From Afipia sp049747295 (lineage in GTDB: Bacteria; Pseudomonadota; Alphaproteobacteria; Rhizobiales; Xanthobacteraceae): a stretch of DNA of 64,000 nt. The stretch lies in contig NZ_JBMHJM010000001.1 of NCBI RefSeq assembly GCF_049747295.1, positions 2,728,001 through 2,792,000 of the forward strand, read 5' to 3'. This document shows positions 16,091-25,578 of the stretch, in pieces; within the stretch, counting starts at the first letter, position 1; each line of letters opens with the position of its first letter. A model generated the notes under the pieces. It did no database searches. It was not told the DNA's origin and saw only the letters and a list, made by a program, of their open reading frames with translations. The position numbers and the translations under genes are program-made.

Positions 16091-17752
16091 TTACTTCGTG
16101 ATGTCGACGTCCTTGGTTTCCGGCAGGAAGAAGAAGCCGATCACCACGGTGATAAGCGCGAAGATCACTGGATACCAAAGACCCGCGTAGATATCGCCTG
16201 TCGAGGCCACGATGGCGAATGCGGTCGCCGGCAGGAGCCCGCCGAACCAGCCGTTACCGATGTGATAGGGCAACGACATCGAGGTGTAGCGAATGCGGGT
16301 TGGGAACAGTTCGACCAGCATCGCGGCGATCGGGCCGTAAACCATGGTGACGAAAAGCACCAGGATGAACAGCAACCCGATGACGGCCGCTACCTGAGGC
16401 CTGAAGATGTCAAACGGATGCGCCATCTTGACGATGCCTGCATTGCCGGCCTTCGGATAGCCGGCTTCTGCCACCGCTGCTGCAACGAGCGGGTTCGACG
16501 TCTTGGCATCGGTGTAAGGCACTTCCTTACCGTTCACCACCACCTTCACCCCCGAGCCCGCCGGCCCGGGCACGGTCGCGTATTTGACCGACGACTGAGC
16601 CAGGAAGGCGCGGGCGGTATCGCAAGGTGCGGTAAAGACACGCGTGCCCACCGGGTTGAATAAGTCACCGCATCCCTTCAGATCGGCGAACACCTCGACC
16701 TTTGCCGTCTCAATCGCCTTTTCCAGTGCCGGGTTGGCGTTGGTCGTGATCATGCGGAAGATTGGGAAGAAGGTGAGGGCGGCGATGAGGCAGCCGGCAA
16801 GGATGATCGGCTTGCGGCCAATCTTGTCCGACAACGCGCCGAACACGATGAAGAACCCGGTGCCGAGCAGCAGCGACCACGCGACCAAGAGGTTGGAGGT
16901 GTAGCCGTCGACCTTGAGGATCGATTGCAGGAAGAACAGTGCGTAGAACTGGCCCGTGTACCAGACCACGCCCTGACCCATCACGCCGCCGAGCAGTGCG
17001 ATCAGCACGATCTTGGCGTTGCTCCAGTTGGCGAAGGCTTCGGTCAGCGGTGCTTTCGAAGCCTTGCCCTCGTCCTTCATGCGCTGGAATACCGGTGACT
17101 CATTCAGGCGCAAACGAATCCAGACCGAGATGCCGAGCAGCACCACGGAGATCAGGAACGGGATGCGCCAGCCCCAGGCAGTAAAATCTGCTTCGCCGAG
17201 GATTGTGCGTGTGAAGAGAATGACGAGCAGCGAGAGGAATAGGCCAAGCGTTGCGGTGGTCTGGATGAACGACGTGTAGTACCCGCGCTTGCCCATCGGG
17301 GCGTGTTCCGCGACGTAGGTGGCCGCACCGCCGTACTCACCGCCGAGCGCCAGGCCCTGCAGCAGGCGGAGTGCGATCAGGATGATCGGCGCCGCGATGC
17401 CGATGGTGGCCGCGTTCGGGAGCAAGCCGACGATGAACGTCGACAGACCCATGATGAGGATCGTGACCAGGAAGGTGTATTTGCGGCCGACGATGTCGCC
17501 GACCCGGCCGAACACGATCGCGCCGAATGGGCGGACGAGGAAGCCGGCCGCGAAGGCCAGCAGGGCGAAGATATCGCGCGTTCCTGGCGGATAGGCGCTG
17601 AAGAATTGCGCGCCGATGATCGCCGCCAGAGATCCGTAAAGATAGAAATCGTACCATTCAAATACGGTGCCGAGCGATGACGCGATGATGACGAAACGTT
17701 CGTCCTTGGTCATGCCGGTCGCTTTGGACGAGGTCGTCGTAAGCGTTGCCAT
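16091..17752 (-). CDS. MFS transporter, metabolite:H+ symporter (MHS) family
   Basis: Inner-membrane symporter of the KgtP/ProP/ShiA class for organic acids or osmolytes. N-terminal half: SSLGTVFEWYDFYLYG, then RPFGAIVFGRVGDIVGRKYTFL (MFS signature) and LALGGEYGGAATYVAEHAP. Odd feature: a stretch of about 95 polar residues is inserted between helices in the second half (about residues 385-480), with two cysteines, LKGCGDL and APCDTAR. I chose ATG 17752 because GGGGAG lies 8 bases upstream. The 553-residue length exceeds the usual 430-450 because of the insert. It may be controlled by the two-component pair next door, though that is only positional inference. Confidence 0.9.
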   Translation of the reverse strand: MATLTTTSSKATGMTKDERFVIIASSLGTVFEWYDFYLYGSLAAIIGAQFFSAYPPGTRDIFALLAFAAGFLVRPFGAIVFGRVGDIVGRKYTFLVTILIMGLSTFIVGLLPNAATIGIAAPIILIALRLLQGLALGGEYGGAATYVAEHAPMGKRGYYTSFIQTTATLGLFLSLLVILFTRTILGEADFTAWGWRIPFLISVVLLGISVWIRLRLNESPVFQRMKDEGKASKAPLTEAFANWSNAKIVLIALLGGVMGQGVVWYTGQFYALFFLQSILKVDGYTSNLLVAWSLLLGTGFFIVFGALSDKIGRKPIILAGCLIAALTFFPIFRMITTNANPALEKAIETAKVEVFADLKGCGDLFNPVGTRVFTAPCDTARAFLAQSSVKYATVPGPAGSGVKVVVNGKEVPYTDAKTSNPLVAAAVAEAGYPKAGNAGIVKMAHPFDIFRPQVAAVIGLLFILVLFVTMVYGPIAAMLVELFPTRIRYTSMSLPYHIGNGWFGGLLPATAFAIVASTGDIYAGLWYPVIFALITVVIGFFFLPETKDVDITK

Positions 17753-18006
17753 TATCAATGCTCCCCGATTGTTTCCCGAAAATCCACGCCCGCGCGTCGG
17801 TCTTTTGCCGGCTTCAATGCGCGAGACGTTTGCAAATACGGTAACATCGGCGTGAAATGTCGCCATATACGACTTTTGGACGTATGAACCGATTGCCGAT
17901 CAAGAGGTGCGGCGCACAATGCGCACTCGCAGAGCTTCTCGACTTGCCATAGTGGAAAGGTCGGTGAACACTTGATTTGCTCGATCCAACAGGCCACTCA
18001 GGCGAT

Positions 18007-18171
18007 CTAGAGTCCCGCTTCCAAAGTTCGCATCATTCCGCCGCTCGTTCGTTCGCGAACTTTGGAAGCGAAGGACTCTAGTAAGTTATTGTTCTAGTGT
18101 GGCTTTGGTTCTGAAGTCCGCATTCCAGGCTCGCCGCACGAACGATGCGGACTTCAGAACCGCCACACTAG
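18007..18171. repeat. Palindromic repeat array 2 (two elements)
   Basis: Elements 18007-18081 and 18094-18171, linker 18082-18093 (TAAGTTATTGTT). First: outer stem CTAGAGTCC, inner stem CGCTTCCAAAGTTCGC, unpaired AA on the right arm. Second: outer stem CTAGTGTGGC, TTT on the left arm, inner stem GGTTCTGAAGTCCGCAT. Both have CTAG at both ends. The array fills much of the 440-base divergent gap 17753-18192 between the MHS transporter and the regulator, and its last base is 21 bases before the regulator start. Nearly the same pair recurs at 58269-58434. Confidence 0.93.
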
Positions 18172-18192
18172 TCACGTTCTTGCGCGGGATAA

Positions 18193-18861
18193 ATGAACGC
18201 AGTTTCCAGCACCCATCTCGTCATCGCCGACGATCATCCGCTCTTCCGAGACGCGCTGCGACAAGCCGTCGCGACCGTCGTGGCTTCTGCAAAGATCAAC
18301 GAGGCAGGCTCGTTCGAGGAGTTGACCGCGTTGCTGGAACGCGAGGCCGACGTCGACCTGATCCTGCTTGACCTGTCCATGCCGGGAATCAGCGGCTTTT
18401 CAGGGCTGATTTACCTGCGGGCGCAGTTTCCCGCGATTCCTGTGGTGATCGTCTCCGCCAGCGATGACGCGGCAACCATTCGCCGTTCGATGGATTTCGG
18501 CGCATCGGGATTTATCCCGAAGCGATTCGGTGTCGAGACGTTGCGCGATGCCATCGGCAAGGTCATGAACGGCGATGTGTGGATTCCGGCTGACGTGGAT
18601 ATTTCGGCTGCCGCCGACCCCGACATGACCAAACTGCGCGACCGGCTGGTGACATTGACCCCGCAACAGGTGCGGGTGCTGATGATGCTGTCTGAAGGAT
18701 TGCTCAACAAGCAGATTGCTTACGAGCTCGGTGTCTCGGAAGCGACGATCAAGGCGCATGTGTCGGCCATTCTGCAAAAGCTGGGCGTCGAGAGCCGGAC
18801 CCAGGCCGTGATCGCCGCTGCGAAAATTGCCGGCGGGCAATGGCGTCAGGGCGAGTCCTAG
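18193..18861 (+). CDS. NarL/LuxR-family response regulator
   Basis: 222 residues. Receiver domain (about 8-125) with acidic pocket ADDHP, phosphoacceptor Asp60 in LILLDLSMPG and the lysine of FIPKRFG. DNA-binding helix-turn-helix of LuxR type (about 150-212): LTPQQVRVLMMLSEGLLNKQIAYELGVS and ATIKAHVSAILQKL. It faces the hybrid kinase at 19200-22703 and resembles the CrbR/AgmR group, partners of SSS-domain kinases that control acetate utilisation in other proteobacteria. Odd feature: its TAG stop (18859-18861) is part of the CTAG that starts repeat array 3, and array 2 precedes its start. Confidence 0.92.
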   Translation: MNAVSSTHLVIADDHPLFRDALRQAVATVVASAKINEAGSFEELTALLEREADVDLILLDLSMPGISGFSGLIYLRAQFPAIPVVIVSASDDAATIRRSMDFGASGFIPKRFGVETLRDAIGKVMNGDVWIPADVDISAAADPDMTKLRDRLVTLTPQQVRVLMMLSEGLLNKQIAYELGVSEATIKAHVSAILQKLGVESRTQAVIAAAKIAGGQWRQGES

Positions 18862-19186
18862 TACCCGCTTTCCGAAGTTCGTAATACGTCGCGGCACCCG
18901 CTTTGCGAACTTCGGAAAGCAAAGGGTACTAGCAAACTATGATTCTAGTACCGCTATCGATTTGAAGTCCCTGGACGAGGTCGCCGCAAGTGATACAGGG
19001 ACTTCAAATCGGCGGTACTAGTGGTCCGATTCTAACGTTCGCATCCCATTTCGGCAGGCACTTTCGCGAACGTTAGAATCGAAAGACCACTAGCAAATAT
19101 AAGATTCTAGTGGAGCTTTGGGATTTGACGTTCGCATCACGAATTCGCGGCAAGCAGGGGTGCGAACGTCAAATCCGCTCCACTAC
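18858..19186. repeat. Palindromic repeat array 3 (four elements)
   Basis: Elements 18858-18932, 18945-19021, 19018-19093 and 19107-19186. Bulge polarity alternates right (AAA), left (TAT), right (AAA), left (TTT). Linkers 18933-18944 (CAAACTATGATT) and 19094-19106 (CAAATATAAGATT) separate each right-left pair, while the second and third elements share one CTAG (19018-19021). Outer stems: CTAGTACCC, CTAGTACCGC, CTAGTGGTC, CTAGTGGAGC. It fills the whole 338-base gap between convergent genes and starts in the stop codon of the regulator. Confidence 0.93.
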
Positions 19187-19199
19187 CTAAGAAAACGCG

Positions 19200-22100
19200 T
19201 CATTCAGCCGCCACCATCTGCTGCGTGCGCCACTGGGCGAGCAACGCGCGCAAGGCAGCCGGCTTGAGCGGTTTGTTGAGCACAACAATGCTGTCTTCGC
19301 GCGCGGCGTCGCGCACATGCGGACTGCGGTCGGCCGTGATCAGAATCGCCGGGATGGATTGACCGAACTTCTGGCGGATGTCGCGGATCGCGGCAATGCC
19401 GTTGCCGCGGTCGAGATGGTAGTCGACCAGCAATCCGGTCACACGCTGCCCCGAGGCTGCGATCGCGTCCGCCGCGGAGGCCGGATCGACGGCCGCGATA
19501 ACCTTGGCATCCCAGCCCGTCAGCAAGGTCCGCATGCCATCGAGAATGGCGCGGTCGTTCTCGATACAGACAATCAGCGTGCCGCTCATGGGCGTTTGGG
19601 TCGAAACGCTGGTTCCGGAAAGCGCGGCCGTAAACGTCACGGTTTGCGCAATCGGCAGCATGACCGAGAACCGTGAGCCGCCGCTGTGGGTCGAATCGAC
19701 CGCGATGCCATGATTGAGCACGCGGGCGAGCCGTTCCACAATCGAGAGGCCGAGCCCAAGCCCGCGTGCGATGCGGGCTCCCTGGTCGAGGCGGTGAAAC
19801 TCCTTGAAGATCTCGCCGCGCTTCAAGATCGGAATGCCGAGGCCGGTGTCGTAAATTCCAATCTGCAGCGACGTTCCCTTGCGCCGGCAGCCAACCAGCA
19901 CCCGTCCTTTGGGCGTGTATTTGATGGCGTTCGAGATCAGGTTCTGCAGCAGCCGGCGTAGCATCACGCGGTCGGACGAGACGGCGAGTGAGCAGGGCAC
20001 GAATGTCAGCTTGAGTTTCCGGGCGCGCGCCATCGGAGAAAATTCGACCTCGAGTGAGCGCATCAGATCACCGATCTTGAAGCTGGTGATCGAAGGCGTC
20101 ATCGCACCGGAATCCAGGCGCGAAATGTCGAGCAGGGCGCCGAGGATTTCCTCAATGGCTTCGAGGGAATCATCGATGTTGCCGACAAGCCGTGCGTCTT
20201 CGCCGCCGTCCTGCCGCTCAACCAGGCTGGTGACATACAGTCTGGCAGCATTCAGCGGCTGCAGGATGTCGTGACTGGCCGCGGCAAGAAAACGAGTCTT
20301 GGAAATATTGGCTTCTTCCGCAGTGCTTTTGGCCAGCGCCAACTCGGTATTAAGGCGGGTCAGTTCTTCGGTGCGTTCCCGGACACGTCGCTCAAGCGTC
20401 GCATTGGCGCGTTCCAGCGCTTCCGCAGCCTCGAAACTTGGCGTGACGTCGGAGAACGTGATGACGAGGGCGCCGCCCGGCATCCGGTTAGCGCGTACCT
20501 CGACCACCATGTTGCGGTCTGTCAGGCGTTCGAGATAGGGCTCTCCCTCCGTCGTGTAGGCGGTGATCCGCCGTTCGAGCGCGACGCGATCCGCGCCGTC
20601 ATCTATGCTTCCGTTGCTTCCGATGAATTCAAGGATCTCTATCAGTGGGATCCCGATCTGGGTATATTGAGCGGGAAGGTCGAGAATTTCGCCGAATTGC
20701 CGGTTCGATGTGATGAGCTGCAGTTCGGGATTGAAGACCGCAATGCCTTGACGCACGTGATTGAGCGCCGTCTGCAACATCTCGCGGTTGAAGTGCAGGG
20801 CTGCGTGAGCATCGTCGAGCAGTTTCAGCGCGGCCTTTGCGGACACAGCGCGCTTGCGTAGCAGGAGCGACAGCACGAGGCGAGACGATGCGGCGCCGAT
20901 CGACGAGGCAATCAGGTGTTCGGCGTGACGCAACAACTGAAAATCGGCCGGTGCGGTGCGTTCAAGACTGATGCGGTGCCGCGTGGCGAAGGTTTCGAAT
21001 GAGAGCTGCGCGCGCTCCGGGCCGAGATATTGTGCTACCGTGCTGAGAAGATCCTGCACCGTGACGGTCGTTCGCCAACGCATGAAGCTCGGTGCGATCG
21101 GCGCGAGCTCGTTGGGGACGAACACATCCGCCTGCACGCGTTCAATCGACGTCGGCTGCCGCAACAGCGACATCACGACATACGTCAGAACATTGAGCGA
21201 GAGACTCCACAGCACGCCGTGGATCAGCGGCGGGATGTCCATGCCGAGCAGGTTCTGAGGCCGCAAGGCTGCGATCCCGAATAATCCTTCATTGAGCCAG
21301 AGCGTTCCGAGCGGGTCGACGTCGGCAAAGCTCGGCAGGAACAGCGTGTAAGCCCACACTGCGAAGCCCACCAGCATGCCGCCGATCGCGCCTTGCGCGG
21401 TGGCGCGGCGCCAGAACAAGCCTCCGAGAAATGCCGGGGCGAGCTGTGCAATGGCTGCGAATGACAACAGTCCGATGGCGGCGAGCTGCGCATTGCCGAG
21501 CGCATGATAATAAAGGTAGGCCATCGCCATGATGGCGAAAATCGCGACGCGGCGGACGGTCAGAAGAAAGCCGCCTAAATTCGGTTTGCCGCCCTGGGAC
21601 GCCGGCCGCAACACGAGCGGCATCACGATGTCGTTCGACACCATGATGGCCAGCGCGACGCATTCCACGATCACCATGGCTGTCGCGGCGGACAATCCGC
21701 CGACAAAGACCGCGACGCTGAGGAACGTTGCTCCCGCTGAGATCGGCAATGCGAGCACGTACATATCGCTGTCGACGGCGCCGAACGGGAAGGTAATGAG
21801 GCCCGCCAGCGCAATCGGAATCACGAACAGATTGATGGCGACCAGATACAGCGGGAAAAGCCAGCGCGCGCGGCGGACCTCGGCATCGGACGAATTCTCG
21901 ACCACGCTGACATGAAACTGCCGCGGCAGGAGCATGATCGCGAGGAACGACAACAGCGTCATCGCGATGAAGTTGCCGATCGACGGCGCGGCATGGATCG
22001 CGCGCGCCGCCTCCGGCGTCTTCATGGCGCGTTCGATCAGTTCGGTCGGCCCGAACATGTAGAAAGTGACGAAGGCGCCTGCGGCGAGGAAGGCCACCAG

Positions 22101-22703
22101 CTTGACCATGGATTCGGTTGCGACAGCCAGCATCAGGCCGTGTTGGTGTTCGGTGGCATCGGACTGGCGCGTCCCGAACAACACCGCGAACACGGCGAGG
22201 GTGATGGTCACGATCAGGGCAATGTCGCCGATATAGGGAATGCTGGAGACGTCCTGATCCTGGTTGAGGATGGTCTCCAGTGATGACGCGACCGCTTTCA
22301 GCTGCAGCGCGATGTAGGGTACCGAGCCGATGATGGCGATGGCTGCAGCGGTGGCGGCAACGGTCTGGCTCTTGCCATATCGCGCGGCAATGAAGTCGGC
22401 GATTGACGTGATGTTCTGGGATTTCGCGAGATGAATGACGCGCATCAGCAGCGGCGTGCAGAACGCCAGCATCAGGATCGGTCCGACATAGATCGCCAGG
22501 AATTCGACGCTGGTCCGGGTCGCGGAGCCAACCGAGCCGAAGAACGTCCACGACGTGCAGTAGATCGCAAGCGACAGCGGATAGATGAACGTGCCGAGAC
22601 GGCCGCGCTGGAACTGCGTCAGCCGCTCGCCGTAGCTGGCAACGACAAACAGGAAGCCGATGTAGCCGAATGCGGCTGCGATCACGCCCCAGTCATGCAG
22701 CAT
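19200..22703 (-). CDS. SSS-transporter/hybrid sensor histidine kinase (CrbS-like)
   Basis: 1167 residues fused from several parts: a sodium:solute symporter-like membrane domain of about 13 helices (about 1-510), a connecting region, a PAS domain (about 640-755; QGIAVFNPELQLITSN), a coiled coil, a HisKA domain with phospho-histidine near 811 (LAAASHDILQPLNAARLYV), an HATPase domain with N box NLISNAIKYTPKG and G boxes (about 900-1020), and a C-terminal receiver with Asp near 1093 (LLVDYHLDRGNG). This architecture is that of CrbS/MxtR kinases, which sense or transport small carboxylates such as acetate and act with a LuxR-type partner; the partner gene at 18193 faces it. The ligand is inferred, not shown. 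Confidence 0.92.
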   Translation of the reverse strand: MLHDWGVIAAAFGYIGFLFVVASYGERLTQFQRGRLGTFIYPLSLAIYCTSWTFFGSVGSATRTSVEFLAIYVGPILMLAFCTPLLMRVIHLAKSQNITSIADFIAARYGKSQTVAATAAAIAIIGSVPYIALQLKAVASSLETILNQDQDVSSIPYIGDIALIVTITLAVFAVLFGTRQSDATEHQHGLMLAVATESMVKLVAFLAAGAFVTFYMFGPTELIERAMKTPEAARAIHAAPSIGNFIAMTLLSFLAIMLLPRQFHVSVVENSSDAEVRRARWLFPLYLVAINLFVIPIALAGLITFPFGAVDSDMYVLALPISAGATFLSVAVFVGGLSAATAMVIVECVALAIMVSNDIVMPLVLRPASQGGKPNLGGFLLTVRRVAIFAIMAMAYLYYHALGNAQLAAIGLLSFAAIAQLAPAFLGGLFWRRATAQGAIGGMLVGFAVWAYTLFLPSFADVDPLGTLWLNEGLFGIAALRPQNLLGMDIPPLIHGVLWSLSLNVLTYVVMSLLRQPTSIERVQADVFVPNELAPIAPSFMRWRTTVTVQDLLSTVAQYLGPERAQLSFETFATRHRISLERTAPADFQLLRHAEHLIASSIGAASSRLVLSLLLRKRAVSAKAALKLLDDAHAALHFNREMLQTALNHVRQGIAVFNPELQLITSNRQFGEILDLPAQYTQIGIPLIEILEFIGSNGSIDDGADRVALERRITAYTTEGEPYLERLTDRNMVVEVRANRMPGGALVITFSDVTPSFEAAEALERANATLERRVRERTEELTRLNTELALAKSTAEEANISKTRFLAAASHDILQPLNAARLYVTSLVERQDGGEDARLVGNIDDSLEAIEEILGALLDISRLDSGAMTPSITSFKIGDLMRSLEVEFSPMARARKLKLTFVPCSLAVSSDRVMLRRLLQNLISNAIKYTPKGRVLVGCRRKGTSLQIGIYDTGLGIPILKRGEIFKEFHRLDQGARIARGLGLGLSIVERLARVLNHGIAVDSTHSGGSRFSVMLPIAQTVTFTAALSGTSVSTQTPMSGTLIVCIENDRAILDGMRTLLTGWDAKVIAAVDPASAADAIAASGQRVTGLLVDYHLDRGNGIAAIRDIRQKFGQSIPAILITADRSPHVRDAAREDSIVVLNKPLKPAALRALLAQWRTQQMVAAE

Positions 22704-22933
22704 CGAATTGCTCCTTATGGGCTCTTAGCCCGTTCCGGAGACTTTACCCGGCCGGCGTGCCGGACGCACTGATTTTGGCGTTTGTCAGGCTACCCGAGCC
22801 CGAATAAGGAGTGCATGCATGCCGGTTTGGGCCGCAGTGGCCAGCAATCCAACTGCGCGCCGGGCTTATTCGTCCGGCGCCATGTGGGCTCATTAACCAG
22901 TGGAACGCTGATCGCTGCGCTTACTCAGCGCCG

Positions 22934-24160
22934 TTATTCAGCAGCCATGGGCTTGGCGTGCAGCGGCAGGCCAAGCCGTTCCCAGACCTGCACCAGCGCT
23001 TCGGCCAGATCGTCGATCAGCGCGTCATCGTGGTAGGGCGACGGCGTGATCCGCAGCCGTTCCGCGCCCTTCGGCACGGTCGGGTAGTTGATCGGCTGGA
23101 TATAGATGCTGTGCTCTTCGAGCAGGATATCGCAAGCCTGCTTGCAGCGCTCGGGGTCGCCGACGAACAGCGGCACGATGTGCGTGTCGCTCGACATCAC
23201 CGGCAGGCCGGCAGCGTTGAGGATCGCCTTCACGCGCGCAGCGCGATCCTGGTGCCGCTCGCGTTCCCACGTTGACGTCTTCAGATGCTTGATGGCCGCA
23301 GTCGCGGCCGCGCAAACGGCAGGCGGCAGCGCGGTGGTGAAAATGAAACCGGGCGCATAGGAGCGCACAGCGTCCACCAGCTTCGAGCTGCCGGTGATAT
23401 AGCCGCCGAGGCAGCCAAAGGCCTTGGCGAGAGTGCCTTCCAGCACATCGATGCGATGCATGACGCCATCGCGCTCGGCAATGCCGCCGCCACGAGGGCC
23501 GTACATGCCCACCGCATGGACTTCGTCCACATAGGTCATCGCGCCGTAGCGTTCGGCGAGATCGCAGAATTTCGCGAGCGGCGCCACGTCGCCGTCCATC
23601 GAGTAGAGGCTCTCGCAGACGATCAGGGTCGGGCGGCCGGCATTGGCGATCAACAGTTCTTCGAGGTGGGCGACGTCGTTGTGGCGGAAGATGGTGTAGG
23701 GAATGCCCGACTGGCGGATGCCCTCGATCATCGAGTTGTGGTTCAGCGCATCAGACAGGATCAGGCAGTTCGGGATCAGCTTCGCGATCGTCGCGATGCC
23801 GGTCTGGTTGGAGACGTATCCCGAGGTGAAAACCAGGGCCGCTTCCTTGCCGTGCAGATCAGCCAGCTCTTCCTCAAGCTTGATCAGCGAATGGTTGGTG
23901 CCTGCGATGTTGCGGGTGCCGCCGGCGCCGGTGCCGACGCGGGTCGCGGTCTCGACCATGGCGCCCACCACCTTCGGGTGCTGACCCATGCCGAGATAGT
24001 CGTTCGAGCACCAGATCGCGACGTTGCGTTCGCCCTTGGGGGAGTGCCAGACGGCATGGGGGAAACGGCCAGCAATACGCTCGAGATCGGCGAAGACACG
24101 ATAGCGCCTTTCGTTATGGAGCTTATCGAGGGCGTCACCGAAGAACTTATTGTAATCCAT
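22934..24160 (-). CDS. hemA: 5-aminolevulinate synthase
   Basis: Condenses glycine and succinyl-CoA to 5-aminolevulinate (the Shemin route, typical of alphaproteobacteria), the first step of heme synthesis. Fold type I PLP enzyme: MDYNKFFGDALDKLH N-terminus, GTGAGGTRNIAGT glycine loop, TYVDEVHAVGMYG, and the PLP lysine in EGTLAKAFGCLGGY near residue 248. 408 residues from ATG 24160 (TTCCTGG... weak ribosome site); the frame runs to 24205 without similarity. No FNR/FixK box is visible in the short upstream region, which is followed by repeat array 4. Confidence 0.95.
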   Translation of the reverse strand: MDYNKFFGDALDKLHNERRYRVFADLERIAGRFPHAVWHSPKGERNVAIWCSNDYLGMGQHPKVVGAMVETATRVGTGAGGTRNIAGTNHSLIKLEEELADLHGKEAALVFTSGYVSNQTGIATIAKLIPNCLILSDALNHNSMIEGIRQSGIPYTIFRHNDVAHLEELLIANAGRPTLIVCESLYSMDGDVAPLAKFCDLAERYGAMTYVDEVHAVGMYGPRGGGIAERDGVMHRIDVLEGTLAKAFGCLGGYITGSSKLVDAVRSYAPGFIFTTALPPAVCAAATAAIKHLKTSTWERERHQDRAARVKAILNAAGLPVMSSDTHIVPLFVGDPERCKQACDILLEEHSIYIQPINYPTVPKGAERLRITPSPYHDDALIDDLAEALVQVWERLGLPLHAKPMAAE

Positions 24161-24205
24161 CACAAACTTCCTGGATGGGAACTCAAAAAAAGACGGTCTG
24201 GGCAC

Positions 24206-24372
24206 CCAGTGTCCCGATTTCGAAGTTCGCGCAAGCTCGCGGCTTGCCCGGATGCGAACTTCGAAATCAAAGGGACACTGGCAAGTCCATGATTCTAGTG
24301 CCGCTTTTGAATTTGAAGTTCTTCATTGAGCTTGCGGGTTCACTCGGAAGAACTTCAAATTCGCGGCACTAG
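24206..24372. repeat. Palindromic repeat array 4 (two elements)
   Basis: Elements 24206-24281 and 24295-24372, linker 24282-24294 (CAAGTCCATGATT). First: ends CCAG/CTGG instead of CTAG, still complementary; inner stem GATTTCGAAGTTCGC; AAA on the right arm. Second: CTAGTGCCGC outer stem, TTTT on the left, inner stem GAATTTGAAGTTCTT. The array lies in the 321-base gap 24161-24481 upstream of hemA and downstream of the metallo-hydrolase, both on the minus strand. Confidence 0.92.
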
Positions 24373-24481
24373 CGCAGGCTGCCGCGGGGTCTTTTTAGAG
24401 CTTTTCCAGGTTTAATGTCGAGGCGGATTTCGCCGGGCGGCTATGTCACTTTGTCCAACCTTGGGGCCCAAAGCGGGCCGT

Positions 24482-25546
24482 TCAGGCAGCCCGGAAGCGC
24501 AGCACACCGTCCGCGCCCAATTCCGACGTTAGCCGGTCTTGCACCAGCATGTAGTTGACGTGGGCGATCAGTTCGCCGGCGGCGAAGCCGGTCTGGTGGG
24601 CATCCAGCACGTGCTTGTGGAACACCACCGGCACCAGCTCCGCGGAGGTCTTGGGCGTCTCCGCGCAGGCCTTGGCGATCAGCTGGCAGCGCTCCTCATG
24701 ATGGTCGGCGAGCTGCCTGATCCGTGTTTTGACCCCGTAGAAGGGAACGCCATGACCGGGTAGCACCAGCACATCGTCGGGCAGCTCGCGCTCGAGGGCT
24801 GCGAGAGACGCGAGATATTCGCCAAGGGAGTTGGCATCGGGCTCGACGGCCCAGACGCTGACGTTGGGGGAAATCTTGCTCAGGACCTGATCGGCCGACA
24901 GGAAAATATTGTCGGCCTCGCAATAGAGCATCACCTGATCGAGCGCATGTCCGCCTCCAGTGAGCACCCTGAAGGTCCTTGATCCGATCGCGATGTCATC
25001 GCCCTTCGACAGGCGGTGATAGGACGCCGGAAGGATCGAGACCCGCTTGAGATATTCTTGCCCGCGACCGAGCAACTGATCGGTGATGTCCTCATCCATC
25101 CCGTGACGGCGGAAGAACAGCCGCTGCGCCAGCTTGCGCTCTTCGGAGCCGCGATGCTGATGGTAGGCGCTCTGCAGGTACTCCACCTGCGACATATGGA
25201 GCGAGCACCCAAACCGCTCAACGATCCACCCCGCAAGCCCGACGTGATCCGGGTGAGCGTGGGTGACGATCAGCCGCGTCACATTGAAAGACTTGAGCGG
25301 ACCCTCAAACAGCACTGTCCATGCCGCGATGGTGGCTTCATTGCCAATGCCGGTGTCCACCATGGTCCAGCCGTCGCCGTCGGCGATCAGATAGACATTC
25401 ACATGGTTGAGGCGAAACGGTAGCGCCAGCCGCACCCAGACCAGGCCGGGTGCAACCTCGATCACTTCATCTGGCTGCGGCGGCGTCTCAAAAGGATAGC
25501 GCAGTCCGTCGGCCGCAGCGGCAGGTGTGGTGGTCTTTGTGTGCAT
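24482..25546 (-). CDS. MBL-fold metallo-hydrolase
   Basis: Metallo-beta-lactamase-fold hydrolase of the two-domain (LACTB2-like) type. The zinc motif THAHPDHVGLAG is intact, followed by GGGHALDQVMLYCEADNIFLSADQV (with the metal histidine and aspartate) and VLPGHGVPFYG. A C-terminal helical winged-helix-like region (residues about 270-354) is typical of the group acting on thioesters, glyoxalase-type or nucleic-acid substrates; the substrate is unknown. 354 residues. Between hemA and bioB on the same strand but separated from both by repeats or gaps. Confidence 0.87.
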   Translation of the reverse strand: MHTKTTTPAAAADGLRYPFETPPQPDEVIEVAPGLVWVRLALPFRLNHVNVYLIADGDGWTMVDTGIGNEATIAAWTVLFEGPLKSFNVTRLIVTHAHPDHVGLAGWIVERFGCSLHMSQVEYLQSAYHQHRGSEERKLAQRLFFRRHGMDEDITDQLLGRGQEYLKRVSILPASYHRLSKGDDIAIGSRTFRVLTGGGHALDQVMLYCEADNIFLSADQVLSKISPNVSVWAVEPDANSLGEYLASLAALERELPDDVLVLPGHGVPFYGVKTRIRQLADHHEERCQLIAKACAETPKTSAELVPVVFHKHVLDAHQTGFAAGELIAHVNYMLVQDRLTSELGADGVLRFRAA

Positions 25547-25578
25547 CGTCTCGCAATCGCAAATGTTTCGGCTAACCT

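Noticed and set aside
10141..19186. CRISPR array
   Set aside because: The repeats are not identical, are 75-80 bp long, self-complementary, and are not separated by unique spacers of constant size; no cas genes are present.
22704..22933. Possible small gene between hemA and the kinase gene
   Set aside because: The frames are short and cysteine/arginine-rich. The only structure seen is a short CGAATAAG/CTTATTCG inverted repeat, too weak to call.
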